Origin: CALKXV01 sp965228905
GTDB lineage: Bacteria; Pseudomonadota; Alphaproteobacteria; Rhodobacterales; Rhodobacteraceae
Assembly (NCBI GenBank): GCA_965228905.1
Contig: CBDDII010000003.1
Location: 558,001 to 622,000 of the forward strand
DNA: 64,000 nucleotides
Direction: 5' to 3'
A program made the position numbers and the translations under genes. Positions 32,333-40,941 of the stretch are shown in pieces. How positions within the stretch are numbered: the stretch's first letter is position 1; every line of letters starts with the position of its first letter. The notes below the pieces were generated by a model that saw nothing but the letters and a program-made list of their open reading frames with translations, ran no database searches and was not told where the DNA came from.

Positions 32333-33211
32333 TCAGTCGGAGGCCTTGGTGATGATCGTTCGCGTGGGGAAGGGGATGTCGATGCCGCCTGCGTCCAGCG
32401 CCTCTTTCACGCGGCGCTTCATGTCGGCCTGATAGGCGAAATAGACACTGGCGTCGCACCAGGCGCGGACCAGGAAGTCTACGCTGCTGGCACCGAGGTT
32501 GTTGACTTGGATGAACAATTCGGGGTCGGCGTGGGTGCGGTCATCGGCAAGGATCGTGTCGCGGATCACCCGTTCGGCATCGGCGAGGTTCACGCCATAG
32601 CCCACGCCGAAGGACCATTCTGCGCGGCGTGTCTTGTTGGACGAGTAGTTCTTGATGGTGTTGCCCCAGACCTCGGAGTTGGGGACGATCACCTTCACGT
32701 TGCTCATGTCGGCCATTTCGGTGAAGTTCAGCGTGATGTCCTTGACCGTGCCGGTGACGTCGTTGACCTCGACGAAATCGCCGATTTTCAGCGGACGGAA
32801 GAAGATGATCATCACCCCGGCGGCGACGTTCGAAAGGGTGCCTTGCAGGGCGAGGCCGATGGCAAGACCGGCGGCACCGATAACGGCGATCAGCGAGGTG
32901 GTCTGGATGCCGAAGGTGTTCAGGACGAACAGCCCGGTGAAGGCAAGGACGGTGTAGCGGACGATATTGGCGAGGAAGTTGAACAGGGTGTCGTCAAGCC
33001 GGGCGTGCTTTTCGCCCAGACGGCGAATGCGGCGGCTGAGCATCCCGGCGATGATGAAGCCCAGAACGACAATCCCGATGGCAGCGGCGATATTGCCTGC
33101 GAGGCCAAGAAGCGCCTCCAGCGTCAGAAGATCGGCGAGGGATTCACCGTTGTAGATCTCGGTATTGAACAGCTGGGTGAACCAGCCTTTAGCATCTTCG
33201 ATGGGTTCCAT
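32333..33211 (-). CDS. Small-conductance mechanosensitive channel (MscS family)
   Basis: A 292-residue MscS-type channel with three membrane segments. The pore-lining third helix is AAGLAIGLALQGTLSNVAAGVMII near residues 95-118, followed by the beta domain FRPLKIGDFVEVNDVTGTVKDITLNFTEM and VIVPNSEVWGNTIKNYS. It opens under membrane tension to release solutes during osmotic downshock. Length is typical of E. coli MscS. It precedes degP on the same strand. Confidence 0.92.
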   Translation of the reverse strand: MEPIEDAKGWFTQLFNTEIYNGESLADLLTLEALLGLAGNIAAAIGIVVLGFIIAGMLSRRIRRLGEKHARLDDTLFNFLANIVRYTVLAFTGLFVLNTFGIQTTSLIAVIGAAGLAIGLALQGTLSNVAAGVMIIFFRPLKIGDFVEVNDVTGTVKDITLNFTEMADMSNVKVIVPNSEVWGNTIKNYSSNKTRRAEWSFGVGYGVNLADAERVIRDTILADDRTHADPELFIQVNNLGASSVDFLVRAWCDASVYFAYQADMKRRVKEALDAGGIDIPFPTRTIITKASD

Positions 33212-33348
33212 GGTGCTTGCCTGTTCGCTTTTACGGTCGCGTTGTGACAGCTAGGGCGGTTGGGCTTCAAGGCAAAAAGGGGGGAGTTGGGAGGGGCGCT
33301 TTGAGAATATTGCCAGTGGCGGCTTTGAGCCCTTTGTGATGGGGTCTA

Positions 33349-33795
33349 CTAGTCCAACGGCCTGCTAAGAATCTTCGGTCGACGTCTTCCAAGCTCATCT
33401 AAATTCTCTGAACGCTTGCCTGCGCTTCCGACATATTCACGAGAAGTTCGTTTCCCACTTTTGTCCTCAACAGTGATGACGTAGCGGTTACCTTCTGATC
33501 CAGCAATGAAACGAACCAAAAGAGCTTTGTAGTCCGAGACATCTACGTTGTGCTTGTCACAGAACTTAGGAAAAGCGTTTCTAAACAATGGCAAGACGTG
33601 TTCGACTTCCCCATCTGGGAATGCTCCATGTGCTTTACCCGTCAGAAAATCCGCTACTAGATACCCTTCTTCGTTTGCTGCGGCCTCTGCAAAAACATTC
33701 GTGTGCAAGACGTAATTTGGCACGACGAAGCTCAGCCCTCCAGCCAAGGAGTCCGCATAATTGTGGGCAACACCATGGAGCTTGCTGTGTTTCAT
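33349..33795 (-). CDS. Hypothetical protein
   Basis: A 148-residue soluble protein with no recognised family. It has an N-terminal stretch LSFVVPNYVLHTNVFAEAAAN and a basic C-terminus (GKRSENLDELGRRRPKILSRPLD). Base composition is visibly lower in GC than the neighbouring genes, suggesting recent acquisition. The ribosome-binding site is weak. It sits between the MscS gene and the glnA terminator. Confidence 0.5.
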   Translation of the reverse strand: MKHSKLHGVAHNYADSLAGGLSFVVPNYVLHTNVFAEAAANEEGYLVADFLTGKAHGAFPDGEVEHVLPLFRNAFPKFCDKHNVDVSDYKALLVRFIAGSEGNRYVITVEDKSGKRTSREYVGSAGKRSENLDELGRRRPKILSRPLD

Positions 33796-33963
33796 GTAAT
33801 CAGCTTATTCAAATGCCGAACGGCAGCAAAGTCCCGCAAAGCCGCCATTAGGTCGTGGCGGCGGTCCGCTGAATCATCAGCTTTTCCGGACATTGGTTGC
33901 GAAGTCCCCGGCACGGCTTGGGTGATGGTCCACTCCGACTCGCGAAGGAGCCGCCCCAATAGA

Positions 33964-33992
33964 AAAGGCGCCCCGGTCTGGGGCGCCTTTCT
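33964..33992 (-). terminator. Terminator after glnA
   Basis: On the minus strand AGGCGCCCC pairs with GGGGCGCCT around a short loop and is followed by TTTCT; it lies about 25 bases after the glnA stop. Confidence 0.88.
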
Positions 33993-34014
33993 TGTTTGTA
34001 TCCAAGCCCGAAGC

Positions 34015-35421
34015 TTAGCAGGAGTAGTACATCGCGAACTCGGCCGGGTGGGGCGTGTGTTCGTATCTGTAGATCTCTTCCCACTTCAGTTCCATGTAGC
34101 CTTCGATCTGGCTCTTGGTGAAGACGTCGCCGGCGGTCAGGAAGTCCATGTCGGCTTCCAGCTCGTCCATGGCTTCGCGAAGCGAGGCGCAGACGGTCGG
34201 GATGTCGGCCAGTTCTTCCGGCGGCAGATCGTAAAGGTCCTTGTCCATGGCTTCGCCCGGATCGATCTTGTTCTTGATGCCGTCGAGGCCGGCCATCAGC
34301 AGGGCCGAGAAGCAGAGGTAGGGGTTCGACGCCGGGTCGGGGAAACGGGCCTCGACGCGCTTGGCTTTCGGCGATTCCGCCCATGGGATACGCACGCAGC
34401 CCGAACGGTTGCGGGCCGAGTAGGCGCGCAGAACGGGTGCTTCGAAGCCCGGGATCAGGCGCTTGTAGCTGTTGGTCGACGGGTTGGTGAAGGCGTTCAG
34501 CGCTTTCGCGTGCTTCAGAACGCCGCCGATGTAGTACAGCGCTTCCTGGCTGAGGTCGGCGTATTTGTCTCCGGCGAACAAGGGCTTGCCGTCTTTCCAG
34601 ATCGACATGTTGACGTGCATACCCGTGCCGTTGTCGCCCGCGATGGGTTTCGGCATGAAGGTGGCCGACTTACCATAGGCGTGGGCGACCTGGTGGATGA
34701 CGTACTTGTACTTTTGCAGGTGGTCGGCCTGTTCGGTCAGCGTGCCGAAGATCAGGCCCAGCTCGTGCTGACACGAGGCAACCTCGTGGTGGTGCTTGTC
34801 GACCTTCATGCCCATGCGCTTCATCGTCGAAAGCATTTCCGAACGGATGTCCTGCGCATCGTCGATCGGGGGAACCGGGAAATAGCCGCCCTTGACGCCG
34901 GGACGGTGGCCCATGTTGCCCATTTCATATTCGGTGTCGGTGTTCCACGAGGCGTCGATGGCGTCGACTTCGTAAGACACCTTGTTCATCTCGACCGAAT
35001 AACGCACGTCGTCGAACAGGAAGAATTCGGCCTCGGGGCCGAAGAACGACTGATCGCCGATGCCGCTGGAGATCAGGTAAGCCTCGGCCTTTTCGGCTGT
35101 GCCGCGCGGGTCGCGGTCATAGGCTTCGCCGGTGTCGGGTTCGACGACCGAACAGTGGATCGCGATGGTCTTTTCGGCAAAGAACGGATCCATGTAGGCC
35201 GACGAGGTGTCGGGCATCAGTTTCATGTCAGACTGGTCGATGGACTTCCAGCCGGCGATGGACGAACCGTCGAACATGAAGCCTTCTTCAAGGAAGTCTT
35301 CGTCGACCTGGTCGGACATGACCGTCACGTGTTGCAGTTTGCCGCGCGGATCGGTGAAGCGGATATCGACGTATTCGACCTCATCGTCCTTGATTGTCTT
35401 CAAGACATCTTTGTTGCTCAT
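34015..35421 (-). CDS. glnA: Type I glutamine synthetase
   Basis: A 468-residue glutamine synthetase that makes glutamine from glutamate, ammonia and ATP as a dodecamer. Visible family blocks include FMFDGSSIAGWKSIDQSDMKL, EAEFFLFDDVRY, the ATP-binding GDNGTGMHVNMSIW, and the adenylylation loop with Tyr397 in KDLYDLPPEE. The presence of that tyrosine implies control by GlnE-type adenylylation. It follows glnB by 40 bases on the same strand, forming the classical glnBA operon of Alphaproteobacteria, and ends at a strong terminator. Confidence 0.97.
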   Translation of the reverse strand: MSNKDVLKTIKDDEVEYVDIRFTDPRGKLQHVTVMSDQVDEDFLEEGFMFDGSSIAGWKSIDQSDMKLMPDTSSAYMDPFFAEKTIAIHCSVVEPDTGEAYDRDPRGTAEKAEAYLISSGIGDQSFFGPEAEFFLFDDVRYSVEMNKVSYEVDAIDASWNTDTEYEMGNMGHRPGVKGGYFPVPPIDDAQDIRSEMLSTMKRMGMKVDKHHHEVASCQHELGLIFGTLTEQADHLQKYKYVIHQVAHAYGKSATFMPKPIAGDNGTGMHVNMSIWKDGKPLFAGDKYADLSQEALYYIGGVLKHAKALNAFTNPSTNSYKRLIPGFEAPVLRAYSARNRSGCVRIPWAESPKAKRVEARFPDPASNPYLCFSALLMAGLDGIKNKIDPGEAMDKDLYDLPPEELADIPTVCASLREAMDELEADMDFLTAGDVFTKSQIEGYMELKWEEIYRYEHTPHPAEFAMYYSC

Positions 35422-35460
35422 GGGTATGACCCTCTTCTTCCCTAGTGTCTGATTTATTGC

Positions 35461-35799
35461 TTAAAGCGCGTCCGAGCCGGATTCACCGGTGCGGATGCGG
35501 ATGGCCTGGCTGACGTCGCTGACGAAGATCTTGCCGTCGCCGATCTTGTCGGTCTTGGCGGCGGCGACGATGGCTTCGATGGCTGCGTCGACCTGATCGG
35601 ATGGCAGAACGACCTCGATCTTAACCTTGGGCAGGAAATCCACCACGTATTCGGCGCCACGGTACAATTCCGTGTGGCCTTTCTGGCGGCCAAATCCTTT
35701 GACCTCGAGCACCGAGAGACCCTGAACTCCGATCTCTTGCAGTGCTTCCTTCACTTCATCAAGTTTGAAAGGCTTGATGATCGCCTCGACTTTCTTCAT
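35461..35799 (-). CDS. glnB: Nitrogen regulatory protein PII
   Basis: A 112-residue PII signalling protein that reports 2-oxoglutarate, ATP and nitrogen status to glutamine synthetase adenylylation and NtrB. The uridylylation site Tyr51 is in YRGAEYVVDF within the T loop, and the B and C loops appear as KTDKIGDGKIFV and IRIRTGE. The ATG at 35799, with AAGGGAG upstream, is preferred because PII proteins begin MKKVEAIIKPFKLDEVK. An imperfect palindrome (TGCCCAAAAATTAGGCA, 35905-35921) lies about 110 bases upstream and may be part of the promoter. Confidence 0.97.
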   Translation of the reverse strand: MKKVEAIIKPFKLDEVKEALQEIGVQGLSVLEVKGFGRQKGHTELYRGAEYVVDFLPKVKIEVVLPSDQVDAAIEAIVAAAKTDKIGDGKIFVSDVSQAIRIRTGESGSDAL

Positions 35800-35950
35800 G
35801 GCTTTCCACTCCCTTGGGCGTCTGGGGTCTGAGAACACGCGGAGTTTCCCGCGACAATTGAGGGCAGGGATTCCGGAAACACCTGCCCGGTGAATCTACA
35901 TAAAATGCCCAAAAATTAGGCAATCTGCACTATAGTTGGGCTGAATTGAA

Positions 35951-36325
35951 TCAGGCATCTTGGGCGGGCCAAACGGAGTCAAATCTGTCGATTGCGGCAC
36001 TGACGAGGTTGGAGAAGGCTTCTTCCTCGCTCGCGCCAGTGGAGCGGGCCGCGCGCTGCCGTTGTCCGGGCGCCCAGTCGAGCCGGACCGTGGTGCTGAG
36101 CGTGGTCTTACCCTGCTGTGTCACGCGATCAAACGTCTGAACCGTAAAACTGCCATTGGCCCTTGCGCCAAGGCGGTTGTTCAATTCCTGCGCCAGACGT
36201 TCGGCGAGGTCCGGCTGGGGGCTGGGCAGGTTGGCGCGGTATTTGTTGGCGACCAGCACTGCGCCGGGGGCGAGGCAGCCAGCGAGAAGCAGACCGGTGG
36301 TGGTGCGTCGGGTGATCTTGGTCAT
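35951..36325 (-). CDS. Hypothetical lipoprotein-like protein
   Basis: A 124-residue protein whose N-terminus (TRRTTTGLLLAGCLAPGAVLVANKY) has a lipobox-like LLAGC at residues 12-16, so it could be a lipoprotein or simply have an N-terminal membrane helix. The rest has no family that I recognise; it contains ERLAQELNNRLGARANGSF and a later STGASEEEAFSNLVSAAIDRF. It is divergent from nnr and lies upstream of glnB. Confidence 0.6.
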   Translation of the reverse strand: MTKITRRTTTGLLLAGCLAPGAVLVANKYRANLPSPQPDLAERLAQELNNRLGARANGSFTVQTFDRVTQQGKTTLSTTVRLDWAPGQRQRAARSTGASEEEAFSNLVSAAIDRFDSVWPAQDA

Positions 36326-36397
36326 GGGTCAACTCTGCCAATGTCGTTGTGCGCTGTCCATGCTTGCGCTGATCGCGGCTTTTGGCAATGAAGAAAC

Positions 36398-38026
36398 ATG
36401 ACCGAGCTTTTGACCGCCGCCCAGATGCGGGCGATTGAACAGGCCGCCATCGAGCGCGGCGAGGTGACTGGCCTTGAACTGATGGAGCGCGCGGGCCGGG
36501 GCGTGGTCGAGGCGGTGTTCGAGGAATGGCCGGAGTTGTGCACGACGTCGCACCGCGCGGTGGTGCTGTGCGGGCCGGGCAACAACGGCGGCGACGGGTT
36601 CGTCGTGGCGCGGATGCTGAAGGAATGGGGCTGGGCGGTGGAGGTATTTCTCTATGGGGACGCCGACAAGCTGCCGCCGGATGCAAGGGTGAATTATGAG
36701 CGGTGGAGGGCGCTTGGGGACATTGTTCCCTTGGAAGACAGAGATTTCGACGGATGGCCAAACGAGGAGAAACGCATTTCCCTGATCGTGGATGCGTTGT
36801 TGGGGACCGGGCTGACCAGACCATTCCTATCGTTCCGCCATCTTTCGATGGCTCTAAACACATGCTCATCTCGAGCAAAGGTCATAGGCACGTTTCCCAA
36901 AGTCGTCGCCGTCGACGTCCCAAGTGGGATGTGTTCTGACTCGGGTGTCTGGTTGGGCGACGACCAGCCTTTGGACTTCGCAAACCTGGCCAATCTAAGC
37001 ATTTCATTTCATGCAGGAAAACTGGGCCATTTCCTGGGAATTGGTCCCTCTGCGTGCGGAATGATCAAAACCGTTTCCATCGGCTTAGAGGGCAACCCCC
37101 GGCCGCAGGTGGGGGGATGCCCGGCGTTGCCGCCGGGCGAGACGGTGAGGCTGATCGATTCTCCAACTGCCGACCTATTGAAAGGTGGAGATCACAAGTA
37201 CTCTCACGGCCACGCCCTGATCCTGTCGGGCGGTCCCGGCAGGACCGGGGCGGCGCGGTTGGCGGCTCGGGGGGCTTTGCGGATCGGGGCGGGGTTGGTG
37301 ACCATCGCTTGTCCGAAGCAGGCGCTGGCCGAGGTGGCATGTCAGGTGACGGCCATCATGTGCCGGGTGCTGGACGGGCCGCCGGGGCTCAGGGAGGTGC
37401 TGGAGGACGAGCGGTTGAATGCGCTTTGTCTGGGGCCGGGGTTGGGTCTTGGGGCGGATACGCAGGCGCTGGTCTTGGCCGCACTTGGGCAAGGCGGGGT
37501 GAAACCCCGCCCTACGGTGTTGGATGCGGATGCGCTTTCCCGGTTCGAGCGAAACCCGGAGGTTCTGTTCGAGGCGCTGCATGACAGGGTTGTGCTGACG
37601 CCCCATGCGGGGGAGTTCAAACGGCTCTTCCCCGACATTGCCGAAAAGCTGAATGCGCCCGCCGAAACCGGCCCTGCCTTTTCCAAGTTGGATGCCGCCC
37701 GCGAGGCGGCGGCGCGTGCGGGCTGCGTGGTGCTGTTCAAGGGCCCGGATACGGTGATTGCCGATCCTTCGGGGCGGTGCAGCATCAATTCCAGCGCCTA
37801 CGAACGCGCCGCGCCCTGGCTGGCGACGGCGGGGTCGGGCGATGTTCTGGCGGGGTTCATCACGGGGCTTTTGGCGCGTGGGTTCGCTCCGATGGCGGCG
37901 GCTGAAACCGCGGCATGGCTGCACACCGAATGCGCCCTGTCCTTTGGCCCCGGCCTGATCGCCGAAGACCTGCCCGAGGAACTTCCCAAGGTATTCCGTG
38001 ACTTGCTGGACGCGGACGCGCATTAA
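36398..38026 (+). CDS. nnr: Bifunctional NAD(P)H-hydrate epimerase / ADP-dependent dehydratase
   Basis: A 542-residue fused repair enzyme. The N-terminal epimerase (YjeF_N) shows LCGPGNNGGDGFVVARML near residue 52 and LIVDALLGTGL near 110. The C-terminal ADP-dependent dehydratase shows SGGPGRTGAARLAARGALRIGAG near 275, PTVLDADAL near 376, LTPHAGEFKRLFP near 398 and TAGSGDVLAGFITGLLARG near 476. Together they restore NADH and NADPH damaged by hydration. Two oddities: roughly 36715-37085 is markedly less GC-rich than the rest, and a GC-rich hairpin repeat at 37488-37515 is read in frame just before the VLDADAL block. Confidence 0.92.
   Translation: MTELLTAAQMRAIEQAAIERGEVTGLELMERAGRGVVEAVFEEWPELCTTSHRAVVLCGPGNNGGDGFVVARMLKEWGWAVEVFLYGDADKLPPDARVNYERWRALGDIVPLEDRDFDGWPNEEKRISLIVDALLGTGLTRPFLSFRHLSMALNTCSSRAKVIGTFPKVVAVDVPSGMCSDSGVWLGDDQPLDFANLANLSISFHAGKLGHFLGIGPSACGMIKTVSIGLEGNPRPQVGGCPALPPGETVRLIDSPTADLLKGGDHKYSHGHALILSGGPGRTGAARLAARGALRIGAGLVTIACPKQALAEVACQVTAIMCRVLDGPPGLREVLEDERLNALCLGPGLGLGADTQALVLAALGQGGVKPRPTVLDADALSRFERNPEVLFEALHDRVVLTPHAGEFKRLFPDIAEKLNAPAETGPAFSKLDAAREAAARAGCVVLFKGPDTVIADPSGRCSINSSAYERAAPWLATAGSGDVLAGFITGLLARGFAPMAAAETAAWLHTECALSFGPGLIAEDLPEELPKVFRDLLDADAH
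37488..37515. repeat. REP-like hairpin inside nnr
   Basis: An 8-bp perfect inverted repeat, GGCGGGGT-GAA-ACCCCGCC, preceded by GGGCAA and followed by CTAC, lies within the coding sequence and is translated as part of GQGGVKPR. It shares its GC-rich build and CCCTAC end with the hairpin at 26661. Confidence 0.55.
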
Positions 38027-38103
38027 TCAACCGTCACAAAAGGTTAATAAAAGGTTGATGCACGGGTTTCCCGCGCTAATCTTTCTGGAGCAATTCCGGG
38101 GGG

Positions 38104-39321
38104 ATGGCCATGAAACCGATAACCACACTTGACGGTCAGACGGATCTGCCGCGCTATTTCGCGGCGACGTTCAAACTTGCGCAAGCCCTGAACCGGGGCA
38201 GGATCGACTTTCGGCTGGAAGATGGGCGGGTATTCCGGGTGGACGCACCGAACCCCGGACCGGTGGCCGAGATCGTGATCCACAACCCGGATGTCTTTGC
38301 CCGCCTGATCCGCGAAGGCGATCTGGGCTTTGCCGATGCCTATCTGGAAGGCTGGTGGTCGACACCCGATCTTCAGGCCTTCATGGACGTGATTCATGCC
38401 GACAATGACGACGTTTACGACAGTTTCGGCGGGATGCAGATCGTGCGGCTGTACGAACGTCTGCGTCACTGGATGAACAGGAACACCAAGGAACAGGCGA
38501 AAAAGAACATCTCGGCCCATTACGATTTGGGCAACGATTTCTACGCGCTTTGGCTGGACGACACGATGACCTATTCCTCGGCCATCTTCGAGACCGGGCA
38601 GGAGAGCCTCGAAAAGGCGCAAATCGCGAAATATACCAGCATGGTGGATCAGATGGGCGCGAAGCCCGGCGACCACGTGCTGGAAATCGGCTGTGGCTGG
38701 GGTGGGTTTGCCGAATATGCGGCGAAAGACCGGGGTTTGAAGGTGACCTGCCTGACGATCAGCCGCGAACAGCATGACTATGCTGTTGCCAGAATGGAAA
38801 GAATGGGTCTGTCCGACAGGGTTCAGATCAAATTGCAGGATTATCGCGATGAAACCGGCACTTACGACGGAATAGCCTCGATCGAGATGTTCGAGGCGGT
38901 CGGGGAAAGCTATTGGCCGACCTATTTCGACACGGTGAAGAACCGGTTGCGCCCTGGGCGGAATGCGACGCTTCAGATTATCACCATTGATGACAAGCGT
39001 TTCGACATTTATCGCAAAGGTGTTGATTTCATTCAGAAATACATCTTTCCCGGCGGCATGTTGCCCTCGCCCACCGTGTTGCGTCGGGAGGTCGAGAAAG
39101 CAGGGTTGAACGTGCTGAAATCCATAGAGTTCGGGGAAAGCTATAGCCAGACCCTGCGCCGCTGGCATGATACCTTCAACGAACGCTGGGACGAGGTATC
39201 GTTGCTTGGATTCGACGGTCGTTTCCGAAGAATGTGGAATTTCTACCTTACATCTTGCGCGGCGGGTTTTCATGCCGGATCAATTGACGTCACACAGATA
39301 ACGGTCACAAAACCGGGATAG
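38104..39321 (+). CDS. cfa: Cyclopropane-fatty-acyl-phospholipid synthase family protein
   Basis: A 405-residue S-adenosylmethionine-dependent enzyme that adds a methylene bridge to unsaturated phospholipid acyl chains. Motifs: AHYDLGNDFYALWLDDTMTYSSAIF near residue 140, the SAM site HVLEIGCGWGGFAEYAA near 195, LTISREQHDYA near 218, and EKYIFPGGMLPS-type FIQKYIFPGGMLPS near 315. It may alternatively be one of the CFA-like methyltransferases. A G6 run serves as ribosome-binding site and favours the second in-frame ATG at 38110. It is followed six bases later by trgA. Confidence 0.88.
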   Translation: MAMKPITTLDGQTDLPRYFAATFKLAQALNRGRIDFRLEDGRVFRVDAPNPGPVAEIVIHNPDVFARLIREGDLGFADAYLEGWWSTPDLQAFMDVIHADNDDVYDSFGGMQIVRLYERLRHWMNRNTKEQAKKNISAHYDLGNDFYALWLDDTMTYSSAIFETGQESLEKAQIAKYTSMVDQMGAKPGDHVLEIGCGWGGFAEYAAKDRGLKVTCLTISREQHDYAVARMERMGLSDRVQIKLQDYRDETGTYDGIASIEMFEAVGESYWPTYFDTVKNRLRPGRNATLQIITIDDKRFDIYRKGVDFIQKYIFPGGMLPSPTVLRREVEKAGLNVLKSIEFGESYSQTLRRWHDTFNERWDEVSLLGFDGRFRRMWNFYLTSCAAGFHAGSIDVTQITVTKPG

Positions 39322-39327
39322 ACGCGT

Positions 39328-39774
39328 ATGCCCACGGGCGGAAAACTTATCGGCGGCATTGCCTTTGCGGCACTTGCCTATTTCATTTCCGATCTCATCA
39401 AACCGCTGTTGGCGGATACCGAGGGTACACGGGTCGGCGCACTTTCGACGGTGAACGCTGTCATCGGGTTCCTGATGGGCTGGACGATCATGGGCAAGGG
39501 GGCCGGACACAGGTATGTGCAGGCCTTCGGATACGGGTTCACGACGCTGGCGGCGACCGCTTTCTGGTGCCTTCTCTTCTGGTCCGGTCACAAGATGTTG
39601 GGCCGTTCGGTGCAGCTTCGCTATGACGGGCCGATGGAAGCCTTGCAACAGATGGGGGCGCTGTTCTTCGAGTATGGCAGCATCATCATGAATCAGGGCA
39701 TACTTATCCCCGCAGCCATAGGCACAATTTTCATGTCCTGGCTGACGGAGTTTTTTGCCCGGCGCTGGTCTTAA
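39328..39774 (+). CDS. trgA: TrgA family membrane protein (tellurite resistance-associated)
   Basis: A 148-residue protein with about four hydrophobic segments, matching TrgA: MPTGGKLIGGIAFAALAYFIS, NAVIGFLMGWTIMGKGAGHRY and a C-terminal IGTIFMSWLTEFFARRWS. In Rhodobacter sphaeroides the trgAB and cysK loci contribute to high-level tellurite resistance. Here cysK follows within 140 bases, as in that organism, but trgB is not present in between or nearby. Mechanism is unknown. Confidence 0.85.
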   Translation: MPTGGKLIGGIAFAALAYFISDLIKPLLADTEGTRVGALSTVNAVIGFLMGWTIMGKGAGHRYVQAFGYGFTTLAATAFWCLLFWSGHKMLGRSVQLRYDGPMEALQQMGALFFEYGSIIMNQGILIPAAIGTIFMSWLTEFFARRWS

Positions 39775-39912
39775 CGCATCCGACCTTAAACTTTCGATCG
39801 CTTGTTTGCTGTTTCTGCCGACGGTCGGACGCTATGGGAAAATCCTATCCTTCTCATTGAAACCCGTGACCTGCGCCACTAGGACAGAGGGCAGGAGAAA
39901 CGGGGGACATAC

Positions 39913-40941
39913 ATGACCATCCGCAGCGATCTTGCCGCCACTGTCGGGAACACCCCGCTTATCCGTCTGAACGGGCCGTCCGAGGCGACGGGATGCGAGA
40001 TCCTGGGCAAGGCCGAGTTTCTGAATCCGGGCCAGTCGGTCAAGGATCGTGCGGCGCTGTACATCATCCGCGAGGCGGTGGCGAGCGGGCGGTTGAAACC
40101 CGGTGGCACCATCGTCGAAGGCACGGCTGGCAACACGGGCATTGGCCTCGCGCTTGTCGGGGCCTCGATGGGGTTCCGGACGGTCATCGTGATCCCCGAA
40201 ACCCAGAGCCAGGAAAAGAAGGACATGATCCGGCTTTGCGGTGCGGAACTGGTGCAGGTTCCGGCGGTGCCCTATGCGAACCCGAACAATTACGTGAAAT
40301 ACTCGGCCCGTCTTGCCGAAAAGCTGAACGAGACCGAGCCGAACGGCGCCATCTGGGCGAACCAGTTCGACAATGTCGCCAACCGGCAGGCCCATGTGGA
40401 AACCACCGGTCCCGAGATCTGGGACCAGACGGAAGGCAAGGTGGACGGGTTCACATGCTCGGTCGGGTCGGGCGGCACGCTTGCGGGCATCGCCGAGGTC
40501 TTGCAGTCGAAGGGCGTGAAGGTGGGGCTTTCGGACCCTTATGGCTCGGGGCTGTTCAAGCTTTATACCGAGGAAGAACCGCCCAAGGGGGATTCGATCA
40601 CCGAAGGGATCGGGCAGGGGCGGATCACGGCCAACCTTGAAGGCTTCACCCCCGATTTCGTCTACAAGATTCCTGACGAGGAGGCGCTGCCGGTGGTGTT
40701 CGATCTATTGGCGAGCGAGGGCCTGTGCCTTGGCGGTTCGACAGGGATCAACGTGGCCGGTGCCATGCGACTGGCCCGCGGGATGGGGCCGGGGCATACG
40801 ATCGTCACGATCCTGTGCGATTATGGCAACCGCTATCAGTCCAAGTTGTTCAACCCGGCCTTCCTGCGCGAAAAGGGTCTGCCGGTGCCCGCCTGGCTGG
40901 ATGGCAACGGGCGCATTCTGCCGAAGGTCTTCGAAGCGTGA
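39913..40941 (+). CDS. cysK: Cysteine synthase A
   Basis: A 342-residue PLP enzyme that makes cysteine from O-acetylserine and sulfide. The PLP lysine is Lys44 in NPGQSVKDRAALYII; the substrate loop is EGTAGNTGIGLAL and the phosphate-binding glycines are SVGSGGTLAGIAE near residue 180. GGGGGA precedes the ATG. The C-terminus is longer than in the shortest CysK proteins, as usual for Rhodobacterales. Its stop overlaps the GTG start of the following channel gene. The trgA neighbour links it to tellurite and oxidative stress tolerance. Confidence 0.95.
   Translation: MTIRSDLAATVGNTPLIRLNGPSEATGCEILGKAEFLNPGQSVKDRAALYIIREAVASGRLKPGGTIVEGTAGNTGIGLALVGASMGFRTVIVIPETQSQEKKDMIRLCGAELVQVPAVPYANPNNYVKYSARLAEKLNETEPNGAIWANQFDNVANRQAHVETTGPEIWDQTEGKVDGFTCSVGSGGTLAGIAEVLQSKGVKVGLSDPYGSGLFKLYTEEEPPKGDSITEGIGQGRITANLEGFTPDFVYKIPDEEALPVVFDLLASEGLCLGGSTGINVAGAMRLARGMGPGHTIVTILCDYGNRYQSKLFNPAFLREKGLPVPAWLDGNGRILPKVFEA

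Noticed and set aside
38044..38060. TTAA-N7-TTGA upstream of cfa as a CtrA operator.
   Set aside because: The second half site has a mismatch and the context gives no other support.
38044..39273. A 409-codon minus-strand frame opposite cfa.
   Set aside because: It is the shadow of cfa; no domain is recognisable on the minus strand.
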